Part shown: piece after piece, positions 27,013 to 38,852 of the stretch
How the letters are laid out: every line of letters begins with the position of its first letter
How positions within the stretch are numbered: position 1 is the stretch's first letter
Assembly (NCBI GenBank): GCA_015501075.1
Contig: JADNYJ010000005.1
Span: forward strand, 620,001 to 684,000
Origin: Gymnopilus junonius
Taxonomy: Eukaryota; Basidiomycota; Agaricomycetes; Agaricales; Galerinaceae
Length of the DNA: 64,000 bases
Direction: 5' to 3'
The notes under the pieces: model-generated
The model's input: only the letters and a program-made list of their open reading frames with translations
Database searches by the model: none
What the model was told of the DNA's origin: nothing
Made by a program: the position numbers and the translations under genes

Positions 27013-28387
27013 CTGCAGGTCGACTTGTTTCTTCATTTCCGTATCTCGGCCCTCCCTAGCAGCACGTAAGGCGTCCACTTTGCGCCTCAGATCGGGTGCC
27101 ATTTCCTATTGTGCATCGATAGATAGTCCAACGGGGATGAAAAACGCACGAAAGACGAGTAAAGGTTAATCAGTCAGTGTAGGTCCGACGATACAAGGAG
27201 ATGAGTGTAAGCAAATCCAGATGAATCTATTTTTAACGAAAATCATGCAGAGCAACGAAAGGTTGTTGGAAGGGAGATGGGAGTGAATGGTGACGATATA
27301 GATGAGTGTGCAGAAAAAGAAGGGAGGCGTCCAGCATGACAGATCGTCAAAACGGCCGTTTGTAGAAAAATAAGAGTATACCTCGGGAGAAGCTTGATAG
27401 CAAGGCCAAAAAAAGGCGCCTGCCATCGTGGGTTTCGCTTATTGAGCAGCAGTAAGAACGAAAGGAATCCGCAGCGTACACCATGTGGTGGTTGTCGCCC
27501 AGACCGGGATACTCGTCGATTGAATACCGAGAGGATGTACGGTCGGATCCCAGTATTGAAAATAGAAGAGATGGAAGGCTAAGAAGGGAATGGAAGAACA
27601 ATAAAGGCAAAAAAAAATGGCTGAGGACGAATATAGAACGACGAAAACCAATTGAGATAACACGACGAAGAGGATGGACGATACTCGAAAATAAAGTAAC
27701 GGCTAGACGACATACATTATAGAGTTGATGTTCTGTAGGTGTCGTGGCTGTATGAGTTAGGTCAGCAATGGATTTGATAAAGGTCACTAAGGAAAATAGA
27801 GAATGTAAAGTAACAGCCTCAAGAAAAGTAAAGCCGAGATCAGAATAGTGCAGCGTATTGCAGCTCCGTTAGTAGGGAAGTCTGACTACTAGGTTTTGAG
27901 TATCTGCGCTAGTCCGAGAAGGACGAACCTTTCATAAGTCCATAGCCTACGCCCATTACTAAAAGACGCGAATACCAGCAAGCAATGCAACCAGGATAGT
28001 TTGTTTACGGACAAGGTCAAAAATTAGACCAGCATGACGCATTGCATATCGTATGAATGACGAAGTTGACGATCCATAAATGAAGGCGCCGGAGAATAGA
28101 TCCATGAAAGCAAGATGAGGTTGCAAGGTGTACGTATAGAACCCATCCAGAATCCAGAAAAGGTCAGAAAGAATGGAAGGGTCAACGGCCCCCGGACGGC
28201 GGCGAAAGGCAAGACAACGATAAACCACATCGGTCAAGTACGAAGAAGTAAAGGATAGAAGCGATGCAGCGAGGCAATGACGGTGTGTTTGTATCAGCAA
28301 CGAGGAATCGGGGGAAGCAGACAACCAGCGCGTTGTATGGTTCGAGAAGAAGTCGTCGAGAAGATCGGAATTATGTGGCGATGGCAT
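27013..28387 (-). CDS. Unrecognised multi-exon protein (incomplete model)
   Basis: I do not recognise this gene. Its supported parts are exon 28387-28009 (MPSPHNSDLLDDFFSNH start), exon 27958-27929, an exon from 27786 to about 27713, an exon around 27663-27480, one around 27438-27382 and one at 27102-27013. Strong donors (GTAAAC, GTATAC, GTGAGT) and acceptors support several junctions. The joined peptides read smoothly, for example GLIFDLVLMGVGYGLMKVTF and FHLFYFQYWDPTVHPLG. The last recognised piece is highly charged (MAPDLRRKVDALRAAREGRD). Some aromatic and hydrophobic segments suggest membrane association, but no family motif is evident. The stop codon was not found, so the 3' end and the link to open frames at 25.3-26.7 kb are uncertain. 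A frame change near 27715 is unexplained. Confidence 0.5.
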
Positions 28388-28881
28388 GAAGGGAATTTGA
28401 AAGAGAAAGAAATGAAAAGATGAATGAGATATGATTATCCAGTTGCCGCGGAGAATTAAAGCACGTACGACAGAGTGTGAAGCCGGTGAATCTGACCCAT
28501 GGAAAGGTTGCTAATGTGGACATGGTGAATGAGTGGGGACAACGCGCGATTAACACTTGGTCACGTTCAGTGACCTCTGAGAAGCCGATAAATTTCAGGC
28601 TGAAAAAACTAAACAGATAGGTCGGCAAAAAGCGTGTATGATAGCGTAAATATAAGTATATTAGTTGAGAGGCCAGTGATACAAGATAACTAATGCAGAG
28701 CAGACAGATCCAAGAGATGCAAAATATATGATTGACAAATGAGAGTGACGTGTCAGAGAAGAACAAGGCAGATAAAAAATACAGGTGGTGGAACGTCGAA
28801 CGAAAGCACTCGAAAATAAGATAATCTAAATCATGAAAACGAACGTCAGAAGAAAGAGAAAAAGGGTGGATGACTGGAAAG
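28388..28881. other. Intergenic, no gene seen
   Basis: It lies between the start of the unrecognised minus-strand gene and the stop of the arrestin-like gene. An ATG at 28523 followed by 18 codons and a GTACGT donor looked like a first exon, but no AG acceptor follows before 28387, so it was not joined. Confidence 0.45.
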
Positions 28882-31158
28882 TTATGATTCTACTTGGTTG
28901 GAGGAAACGATTAGTCTGGGAGCACTGCTCGAGTGTTTCTTCTTCCCAGAGAAACCAAGCAAGTCACTGGACTCTCGACTCTTGTACTCGATTCTGGCCA
29001 ATTCCTCCTCCCATTCACGCATGTCATCAGAGGGCTCCGACTCATTCCCGTGACTGCTACTCGACACACTCGACGAGCTCCCAGTTGTGCTCGTACTGCT
29101 AGAACTCTTCACCCGTGGCGCGACCCCATTAGAATGTACCGTTGACCAGAAGCTATTACTGCTCGCTCTTCCAGGCGCGTTCGCGCTTAAAAAGCCAACA
29201 GTACTACTGCTTCCACGCATTTTCTTGGAAGAAGAGTGACTACTGTCCGGCCTCGTACTAGAGGAAACCACAAGATCAGACCGTCGCTTTGCTGCTGCCA
29301 GCGGGTTCGAGCCAGGAGCACTAGCAGGCGCCTCCCCAGGTGTCCTGGTGGACGCTTCTTCTTCTGCACCACGTGGACGCCCATATGCGCCCCCGGCAAA
29401 ATTGACAGGCTTGTCACGCGGACCAGCGCTTGTATGAGGTCGCCGGCTGCTAGACTTACTTCTGCTGTAGGCTGACGATGTCGGCGAAACGGCGTTGGTA
29501 ATGGTGTTCACAGAAGGCGAAGGCGGGATGGGACTTTCCCGCTCGGGCCGTGAGCGCCGTGGGGATTTAGATTTGGATCGTACATTGCCGTCGATTACCA
29601 TGACGTCCTGTAGCTCGTTATATTTGGAAAGTGCGAGTTCTCGTTCTGCTGCGTTGGTGGAAACGACCAGTAATTCCTGTTCCGTTAGTTCTAATGTCTC
29701 CGTGCCAGAAGGAGAGGTCACGACGACCTACAATGAGCGAAGGAAAATTCAGCCACATATGGAAAGAGAAACAATCGTGAAAATACCTTTGTACGGATAA
29801 AATATTTGACTGACACGAGCTCTGATGTGATGGTCTCGCCAATCGCCCACCGACTATGCGATTTGGCAGCGGGCCATTGTAGCGTCAGAGTTTTACTCCA
29901 TATACCATTTGCGTCATGCGCAAACTTGCCAGATGATTCGACACCTGCAATGGGGTTGACGATGATCTTAGCAGATGGGGATTGTGAGGATGTCGAAGGC
30001 ACGGAATTCGCGAGCAGAGGGGCCTCCGAGGATACCGTCACGGACGAAGGGTAAATGGTGCCCGGTGTTATGGTGGGAATGGATGAGGTCAAAGAGTTTG
30101 TCGAAGACGTTGGGTCAGATTCGGTATCATGAAGCGAGTGGGTGGGTGAAAACGATGATGCAGAATTAGAATTTGATACATGTTGTAAATGGGGACTTGA
30201 TGTAGATGACGACTTGCTGAGAGATGATGCGAAAGGGCTAGGCTGCAATGCCGGAGTGCTGGGTGAGGATGAAGAGGCAGTTGTAGATGGCGGGAGAACG
30301 TCGTGAAGGATTATTCGACGCTCAACAACGACGCTGGCACTACGTATTGAAACATTTGGGTCCAGTGGTTGGAGATGGACGGGGAAGGAAACGAGGTCGA
30401 GAGGGCCGATGGGCGTTTTAGGAGGATGGGTGGAATATTGTATCCGGAGGGAGCGCGATTTGCAGATTTGGCTGAGCATTGGCTCAGGTGAAGGGGATGT
30501 CATCGAAAAGGGGGGGAGATCGTATCGTATTAGCGGTAGTTCGAAATGTCGTATTTGGCGCGAACCAACGCCAGAAATGGGTACATGGGTGAGCACTGAG
30601 AAACATGAGCAACGCGCAGGAATGGAAGAGTGTCAAAACACGGACCAGCTTCTACCCTCCACGTACAGCGGTAATCAACGAACACGGCGGTGCTGAAGCC
30701 CGCCACCTTGGCAGGTATTGATAGTCGAAAGGGAAACTCAAGGTTGCCGATAGACTCATAATCGACGGCATCCGGTTTGGACCACAGGACTTGAGTATAG
30801 TCGACTAGAACATTTGAATGGCGGATATTGGTGAGGCCTACGCGCGACTCGTAGCAGCGGAGAGAGATAGTTATTGACTTTGCGTGAAGACCTTTGAGAT
30901 CGGCATCAAGTTTTGTGCGGACGACTGGAGACAAAGGTCAGCGGTGAAGAGGGCAGGTAGAGGCGACGACTTGCTTCCTTCGACGCGTATTGGAGTCAAG
31001 CCGAGGTAGCCAGAATATGGAAAATAGCGCAGACCCTGGTTGCCTGGAAAAGAGTGAGCAGCGGGGAGAAAGGGATGGGCAGAGAAAGACCTTTTGCGGA
31101 GGAGAGAGCGAGATGGACCATTGTGGGGAGGGAAAAGCGAGGACAAAACTTGGGCCAT
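28882..31158 (-). CDS. Arrestin-like N-domain protein (alpha-arrestin type)
   Basis: Four or more exons; start taken at ATG 31158 (MAQVLSSLFPPH), with another ATG at 31173 possible. The N-terminal half has an arrestin-fold pattern: GYLGLTPIRVEGIVRTKLDA, SITISLRCYESRVG, LEFPFRLSIPAKVAGFSTAV and YRCTWRVEAVLTHVPISGVG, followed by strand-rich sequence to about residue 400 (GIWSKTLTLQWPAAKSHSRW, SELVSVKYFIRTK). The C-terminal third is Ser/Pro/Arg-rich and ends near a charged helix DDMREWEEELARIEYKSR. Fungal alpha-arrestins adapt Rsp5-type ubiquitin ligases to membrane cargo; no PPxY motif was noticed, so that role is only a family guess. The first intron has a GC donor (A|GCAAGT, near 30972), which restores VEG-IVRTKLDA. 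Divergent from the SLC35F6-like gene. Confidence 0.82.
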
Positions 31159-31300
31159 CTGCATAAAAAGCATTGGACGTCAGAAGCACCTTGGATCTGA
31201 GCTTCTTTGCATCCGGGGAACCACTCGCTTAGTTTTTATTATTATTTATCAATATCCCCGGTCACGGTCACACTACCCATTTCCTCCTACGACCACACCA
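31159..31300. promoter_or_regulatory. Bidirectional promoter region
   Basis: 142 bases between the divergent starts of the arrestin-like and SLC35F6-like genes. It contains an AT-rich stretch (near 31230-31250) and a pyrimidine-rich stretch before the + start. No specific element recognised. Confidence 0.55.
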
Positions 31301-33482
31301 ATGCCTTCCTCTCTCTTTGTGCCCTTCCTCCTGGGCGGCATGATCCTCACCGTGCGTGTGCCCATACATCCTGTTGCTCTTTCTCATTCTTTCTCCAGGG
31401 TTCCAGCAATTCTCTCTGGTCCAAGTGGCAGGCCCGTCATCACCCTATCATCCACAATGTTTCGCTTATCGTCCTCTCTAGGACATGCAATGCGTTGAGA
31501 ACTGCAATGATCCAGATCCCAGGAACCATGTCCTATACGAGCAGCCCGTCTGGCAGACTCTCCAAATGTTCCGTGCGCTTTCTTTACACCCCTTCCCTTT
31601 CCGACCTTCGCTAATAACCAACCGAACTAGTCGGAGAGATGCTCTGTCAGTCACATCTTCCTCTGCAATTTCATCAGTAACTGTAACTTTGTCCATGTGC
31701 TTTTCTGGCCAGGTTTTCTTCCCGTTATATACACGTGGCTCAGGTCAAGACGACAATCTTCGGTTCAGCTCCAGGAGGATTCCGATCAAGGTTCTCCCAA
31801 TAAGCTTACCCACACTCTCCATGGCTGGAAGGTTCTCCTACTTTGGATTCCGGCCGCCTGTGACTTGACTGCAACAACTGTTAGTTCTATCTTAATCCTG
31901 CCCGATCCATTGCCCAAATCAGATCTGACCCAGCCTCCTTATCCACTTTGCTCAGCTAATGAATGTCGGCCTCTTGTACACCCCCGTCTCCATTTATCAG
32001 ATGACCCGTGGCGCCCTCGTTCTTTTCGTGGGTGTCTTTAGCGTATTGTTTCTCCGGCGCCGCCTCTGGCTCTATCAGTCAGTCCTTCGATTTCACTCGT
32101 TAAAAATACTCTATACCTTTTGTCCCCCAGATGGGTTTCCCTTATTATCGTCATGTCCGGTGTCGCTCTAGTCGGCTACAGTGGCTCGCTTATTAAGGAC
32201 GCCATCAAAGAATCTGTCGTACATAACTTGGCTCGCGCTTTGGGCCTCCATCATGACCCGCATGTAAACGCTACTGAAGAACCAGAAGTCACAAAGGTCC
32301 TCGTCGGTAAGTTTCTCATCCGACGTCTCATTTAAACTCACATATGCAATTCACGTCCCCCTCAAGGCATATTCTTCATCCTGTTTGCGCAAGTATTGTG
32401 AGTTTCAATCTTTCTCTCTGACACATGTCCGAGCCTTCTTCCGGTGATACACCTCGCTGACATGGCTCTCGTGCAAATCATAGCACTGCCACGCAATTTG
32501 TCGTTGAAGGTTAGTTTCTCATCGGCTCTCATTTCCAGAATCGCGGTTTACTCATGAGTGTATTTGTACAGAAAAGATACTGGGTTTGTCCACTTTCGTA
32601 TGCAGAACCCAATCTGTTGGCTGAAAGGTTGTACAGGCCGATATTCCGTGACCCCTCTTGTTGCCGTCGGTTATGAGGGCCTCTTTGGCACCATTTCGAT
32701 TCTCATGTTTGTTCCTATTCTGGCCATTCCATCTATTTCTGCTTTGTCGCCATTCTTTGACCTTCCACGGGGCTGGTATCAAATGATTTACACCCCAACT
32801 GTCCTGTATTCTGGCATTGCCATTGCCATCAGCATTTCGCTGTTTAATTACTTTGGGCTCAGCGTCACTCGACACGTCAGTGCGACCGCTCGGTCACTCA
32901 CCGACACCTGTAGGACACTTTCTATCTGGCTCATTAGTCTTGGTCTGGGCTGGGAGACATTAGTTTTTCCCATATCCCTTCTTCAAGTCCTCGGTTTCTC
33001 ACTCCTTGTGTAAGTGCACCACCACCTTCTACCCTTTTGGCTCTTTGCCGTTGATTCTCAGGAACATGGCTGACCTCTTGACTCTATTGCTCGTTATGTG
33101 AATCCTTCATGTGATGTCCTTCCCGACACAGTTATGGCACGGTGAATAATTACCCCATCTTTTTCGTCCCTGATCATTGACGTTGACGCATGGAACTTTG
33201 TCTGGCCTTGGCCTCGTTTCATTTCATTTTCTTTTCTAGTTCCTCTTTAATAACCTTGTCAAACCGCTTCCGTGTTTGCCTGTGCCTTATCAGGAAGTAC
33301 CGGTTGTCCGCATTTCCGATGAAGAGGAGCAAGAGAGCCTGTTGGAAGAAACAGCGGCACTCCCTGCCGACCTCGGTCAAAGCGGCTTCGATGTCGTCCC
33401 CGATGGGGAGCATGCCCTTGCAGCACACGAACACCATGCCAAGAGGACATCGACGTCTTCGGTAAGATCCCACCAGGATTAG
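31301..33482 (+). CDS. SLC35F6-like drug/metabolite-type transporter
   Basis: A multi-exon gene, start MPSSLFVPFLLGGMILT, stop 33480-33482. Blocks typical of the SLC35F6 (C2orf18) family appear in order: SNSLWSKWQDMQCVENC, PVWQTLQMFLGEMLC, FLPVIYTWL, LLLWIPAACDLTATTLMNVG, YQMTRGALVLFVGVFSVLF, QWVSLIIVMSGVALVGYSG, GIFFILFAQVFTATQFVVEE, PLVAVGYEGLFG and GLGWETLVFPISLLQVLGFS. About ten membrane helices are predicted by eye, with an acidic cytosolic tail (ISDEEEQESLLEETAALP). Mammalian SLC35F6 is lysosomal or mitochondria-associated; the fungal substrate is unknown. The intron after KWQ (31431-31480) begins GCCCGT, so it is a GC..AG intron or a base error. Conserved residues on both sides require its removal. 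Confidence 0.88.
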
Positions 33483-34260
33483 GACCGTGTCGATCGGTCT
33501 GGTCATGTCCATCTCTTTCTTGTACCATATTTGTTTGCTGCACCAGCCAACACGCTTTCACCGTATCAATTCTTGGAAAGCCAGCTCATGTATTTATTTC
33601 ATTTGCTCGCAGTAAGATTTATCCAGTTGGTTTTATAAGCATTTACAGTACTTAGCACTTGGCATATTGTATAGATACGTTAGTCGATGCATGTAATTAC
33701 GAGGCTCACGAGATCATTAGACTCTTTTCTGTGAGGTTAATGTGCGCGTAATTACGCTCAAGGACACCTAGGAATTTACGACCCTAATCTAATGCTATTT
33801 GCTGTCAGTGGTATGATTAGTACTTAGTCCAGTCTACTCATTATCTTATTGATTCTTGTTGGGACTCTTGCGCGCACCTAATGAGTAGATCTGTCAGTCG
33901 TATCTCCCAGATCCGAGAGTCGGAGGGATGGACTAAAGCAAGGTATTGATGAGGATGAATAGGGGACAAGTGATGGGTTCAGCAGACGTCCGTATGTGGT
34001 GCTGTGATGTTGAGACGCCGTACGTCACCTTTACAGCAGTTGGACACCTCTCGTATTGTTCTGACTGCACTTGGAAGAAGGAGTAATGATATAAGGATCC
34101 TCCCGAGTTTAAAGCCTCATGCCTTCAGATGCCTTTCCAATGAGAATCTCATATGGTCGAAGCGAGCACTCAAATCCTCAAACACGATCGCATGAGACTG
34201 GTTTTGATGACCGAGAAGTGGAATTTCACTTCCGGACCAACATAGGGGGGCATAAAACAT

Positions 34261-34390
34261 TAGAGGTTATTTGCAAATTCCATTCAAACGAAAAAGTGGA
34301 GCCTACCGGATCGCTGATTGGCTGAAGGCCCCACTTTTTGCCTTTTGAGGGCATATTTTTCGTTCGTTCAGAAGTTGCAAATAACCTCTA
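34261..34390. mobile_element. MITE with TA target duplication (Tc1/mariner-like)
   Basis: The 130-bp segment starts TAGAGGTTATTTGCAA and ends with its exact reverse complement (34375-34390). The similarity continues inward imperfectly for about 20 further bases (A/C TTC.. ACGAAAAA) and again at GTGGGGCC. The flanking TA on each side is the target duplication expected for Tc1/mariner-type transposition. The element is too short to encode a transposase, so it is a non-autonomous (Stowaway-like) element. Assignment rests on structure only. Confidence 0.78.
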
Positions 34391-35689
34391 TTATCTACCT
34401 TATGGTTCATGCGGCAAAGATCCTCAAGCGCCGCTAGGTATTAATTCTCCGTTTCCTGCTAACGGCGCCTGCTTTGCGAATTGAGTTTATCCACTGGCAA
34501 TCAGTCTAGTGGGCTGTGGGGCGCTATATTTTAGCAGTGGCTTCATTTTATACTTGGGCCAAGATCGATGAAGACTAGCACCTTTTTTTTGCCATCATCC
34601 TCCGGCTCTAGACGATCGCCACTGCCGTCATAGCCTCTTCCAACTTTGATTTTTATACATTCAAATCCATGTTTTTGGGAAAGCGCGATGCTCGTGTGCA
34701 GACTAGTAGTTAATCCACAAACTGCCGCGAGATTTCCGCTGTTACAAAATTAATCAATTCGTGGAATCGACTCTGTACTCTTCCCCGTTCGCTTCGCTAT
34801 TTTCTGCCGTTCAATGAATTAATCAACGCCTACCAAATGTGGTACGTACTGCCGTACGTACTCCATCATCCCGCGAGCCAAGCCACATTACCGACCGGCC
34901 CCCGAGCGGTTTAAATTGGACCACGCTGTGCCGGAGCACTGCCAGAAAACGCGAAGCGTCCACTTCCATGCATGGGACTTTGGAAAATACAAGGCTCGGT
35001 GGAAGTACGTTTTATTTAAACCTGTTGATCCCAGTGACTTCCATGTACATATATCCACACCCTCAACTTCTACCGGCTCCGAACATATCCACACCCTATA
35101 CCGGTGTATACCGGTCCAACCTATAGCAATAAGTCAGGAGATGCCCATTGGTCGATGTCAATGACGTGTGGATGAAGAGATATCCAGTAAACGCTTTAGA
35201 TACCGCATTATGTCCTCGAACTCGTGCTCGATCAGTTTGCTAGCCGTTCTCTCTCATCAGTCATGTAGTATTCTGTTCAGAAGACTCTCTGATTTTTCAA
35301 CGTCCAGTCGGGACAAATAGTCATCGCTGAACGTGCAAGTCATGCTCGACTGCGCACGAAGAACCCACCTTCGAGCTCCATTGAGTTCACGAGAAGGAAG
35401 GAACCGATTAAACTTGATAATGATACGCACAGCGTGTAGAGGACGATTAAACGGACTTGTCCCACGCACATGCGAAGAGACAAAAATACAAGGTGCGCAT
35501 CGACAATCTGAGATGCGATGTTGAAGGGAATATGAACGCCAAACCTGTTGTGCCAGCCTCTTGATATTGCCTGCCGACGGATTTGAATATGTCACCTCTG
35601 CATTTTTCGGAGGCCGACATGAGCATGGAAATGGCCTGGATGCTGTCCCAAAGTTTCTCCGCTGTTGAACTCCTTGGCTCGAATCTCAT

Positions 35690-36270
35690 GGGCGTAAAAG
35701 GAATATTTTTAGTCTTCGGAGGCGAGGCGATGTTCTATGGAAGTTGAAGAAGCCAAAGAATCCTTCATGCCACGGGCATTTCGGGGCATGAAAGCAGTAC
35801 TCAGTGGCAGGCTTTTCAAAGCACCGAACATGCAGAATAACCGGATGCTACTTATTTGGATAGAGAAAGGCGCAGTGACCGGTTCGAGGGTGTTACCGCT
35901 GTTGCAAGACCCAAGCAGACTTTTACGAGCACTTTCTTCCTAAAATGAGTGAAGCATCAAGGTTCCTCGGGAGAAGCGCTCGCCAGTTATGTGTATGTTT
36001 TCCCAGACGGGATGACAGTCACCATTCCTATCAATCGAGGCCACAAGGTAATGACTGCCAGAATAACCTTTTTTTGACATGCCGGAATGCGGGAGTGGGG
36101 TTGGGTCATAAGTGAGCTCTCCGAAACGTGCAATTGAAGGCATGCAACTCCACCTCCCTGGAAGATCTGCTATCGGACAGAAATCTGTCTCGTAGACGAC
36201 ATGAAGGTGATAGAGTTCATTTATATGGTTCTGTCCATGTGAGTCCTTGACTTGAAGACGAGGCTATCCA
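35690..36270 (-). pseudogene. Possible relic of an unrecognised gene
   Basis: One minus-strand frame stays open from about 36270 to 35690 except for single in-frame TAG codons near 36266 and 35941. It reads HINELYHLHVVYETDFCPIA, PSIARFGELTYDPTP, NIHITGERFSRGTL and CMFGALKSLPLSTAFMP. No family is recognised and no start or splice sites are convincing. It may be a decayed gene, or a chance open frame, since the opposite strand is also partly open here. Confidence 0.25.
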
Positions 36271-38852
36271 GAATTATCAGGGATGAAAATCTAGAGTCAG
36301 CCCTTCAAGGCTTCACTGAGTTGGCTTCACTCGGCGGAAAACGTCAGGATTCAGAAGGTAAAACAGTTTGAAGCCTTTAGGTTAAAGAGCTGGATATGTA
36401 GATCCTACTAGTTCGGGGTCAAGTACATGAGATCGCAGAAGAACCGAGGTATATCAGAGCAATTGGAAGCTCAGCCTTCTTTTCGTGTTTGTTCTGCATG
36501 AAGTCACAGCCGTACGCTTATACTCCTTTGAGGAACTTCCTTGAATGGGCAAGAAAACGGAGAATGCCGGAGATATTTCCCAAAGAAGGTGCTACATGAG
36601 TTAGTCTCGTACCAAAACACGTCCACGCAGTGGACGGTCTTGTGTGAAAGTAGGCCATGTGGCAGGGCAATGCGAACAATCACGGCCATTACATTTGATT
36701 TGTAGTCTTTGAAATTCAAGTCTACAAAAGTTTTAGTTACCGGACTCAGAGCATGACAGAAAATAGGAGAAATTCTGAAATATATTACAACCTAGCCTCC
36801 GATGCCATGAAAAATGGTATAGAAAGCCCCTACGCTACCTCTCAAACTAATTATTCAAGTCCACTCTCTTCAAGTATTCTACGGCCCACCACCTTCCCCC
36901 TTAATGTATATAATACACCTCGAAACTTTTGAAGGCCAAAATCGGTGGTGTTGTATGCGATGTCGAGGTCTGAAGATGAGAGACAGAGATCCGGGTGGTG
37001 GTAGGCTTTTGTCGACTCAGCCACTATAATCTCGGCTGCCTTGCATGTGATCGTCATGTTGAGTTCGGATCGCGAAGCCTCTGAAGGGACTCGAGCTAGC
37101 CAAGCTGTTAAGATCGTTTCGGGAGCGTAGGTCGAGTCTGCTCGGAAATGAAGGCTTTGTGCAGCCAGGTCTTTATCATCGTAGTACTTCTTGATAAATT
37201 CGTTGGTGGATCACTAGCCATGACGCTTGAGGGCCTGAACAGACTTCCGGGTTTATCCTCATGGATTTGCTGACCCGGGGGCATCGTTGAGGCAACTGTT
37301 GAAGGCGCGGTGGTGGTAAAAGCGAGAGAGAGCCGCGTGTGACGTCTTTGTGACGCCGGTGATCAAAGCGAAAGAGACTACAAAGTTGAAACAATCTCAC
37401 CACTACTTTTCATTTCGTCATTATCAAAACACAAACCTCACTATAAAATCGGAAAAAATGATAGTTCGACTCAGAAATGATTTTACTAAAACTTTTCTCT
37501 ATAAAGTAAATAATTCTGTTGAAGGAATGGAGCGTCATAAATTGAAAAAGCCCTAACTTTACATTGCCCTGGTAAAACCCCTACCTTGGTATAAGCCCCA
37601 CTCACGTTTCACGTGGGTGGGAATTTCTTGCTTAGCTGAGCCTACTACATGAGTGTGACATACTGCAGGTGCCGGTGCCGAAAATAAGCGAGAATATTTA
37701 TTTCCCATCTCGAATGAGGAAGTCATCAGAAGTCATCGACACGGCGGCGTCACAGCCACCTCCACTTCGGCCAATTGCTATAGAAACTTGAAGACAACGA
37801 CGTCAATTCCGTCGTACAGACTAACTTTCTCTTTCTTATACCTTGGGAAATTCTGGGGCTCCAAGATACATATCTGCTACTGTGCTAGATCTCGTTCAGG
37901 TCCTCACTTTCTTAGTACGCCGGTCTACTTTCGTCGGACAATTGTCTGAAGTTTGAACGACTCCAATTGTATTGGATCTGTTGCTTTACATACGCGCGAC
38001 TATCCTACGCCTTGTGCGCCTTGCAGTCTCGATTCACTCCATCCGGGTTTATCTGCGGCACGAAGTCTGTCACCTCGAACTGGTCCCACTGTCCTTCCGC
38101 TGGTCAATAACCGAAAATCGGGCAGATTGCTGAATGAGCAAGTGCAGTGTGCACAAGCAATTGGAGAGAAGGTATTCTGGGATGTCATCGAAATTTTGGT
38201 TTCATGCACGTTTTTGGCATCTGAGTCTCTCCGAAGAGAATTGCCAAAAATTTCCTATTCTGGTGTGTCAGGACTTAGTTCGTTATCAATTACTGGCGCA
38301 GAGTAAATTTGGTGGTTCGCCTAGCGACAAATGATAAATCGATGTCTCGAAGTAGCTGGATAATGGCCTACTTGATGCTCGGCTTTTCAGTTTAGGTAAA
38401 TGAAGTTACCGGAGGTTTATCCTGGTTAAAGATATTGTGCGTAACTTCATAAACACCGGAATGAAAGGGTTACTCCGCGTGTTATTCAATCGGAGGATGC
38501 TAGAATCTCAAATGTGTGCCGATGATGGAACTTGGCAAGTTGGAAGGTACCCAAAGTATGCAAAGATCGTATGCACTCTGAGCTGTGGTACAGTACCTTT
38601 AAGGATATTCTACTTACGAATCAGACAAGTAGATCTGACTCCTGAGCCTAGCATGCATAGCATTAAACCCGAATGTGAAGTCGCCAACCACGGTTGTCTC
38701 GAGTGAGCACTGTACTGACAGAGCCGAATATCTGAGCGTTAAGCGACAATGACCTCTTCATCGATAATCCCAGTACTTATCGTATTCAAACTAGCCGAAG
38801 AATGGGTGCATTTTAATATCATTCCGATGAGTTGTTACTACACTACATACCC

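Larger units (their letters stand above)
33483..38852. other. Gene-poor region with repeat and coding-like remnants
   Basis: No recognisable gene in 5.4 kb. Composition is more AT-rich than the flanks. It contains the MITE at 34261-34390, a short palindrome-rich stretch near 34852-34872, a near-perfect 11-bp inverted repeat at 37595-37620, and minus-strand coding-like pieces around 35690-36270 and 36504-37057. These look like relics rather than working genes. Confidence 0.6.
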
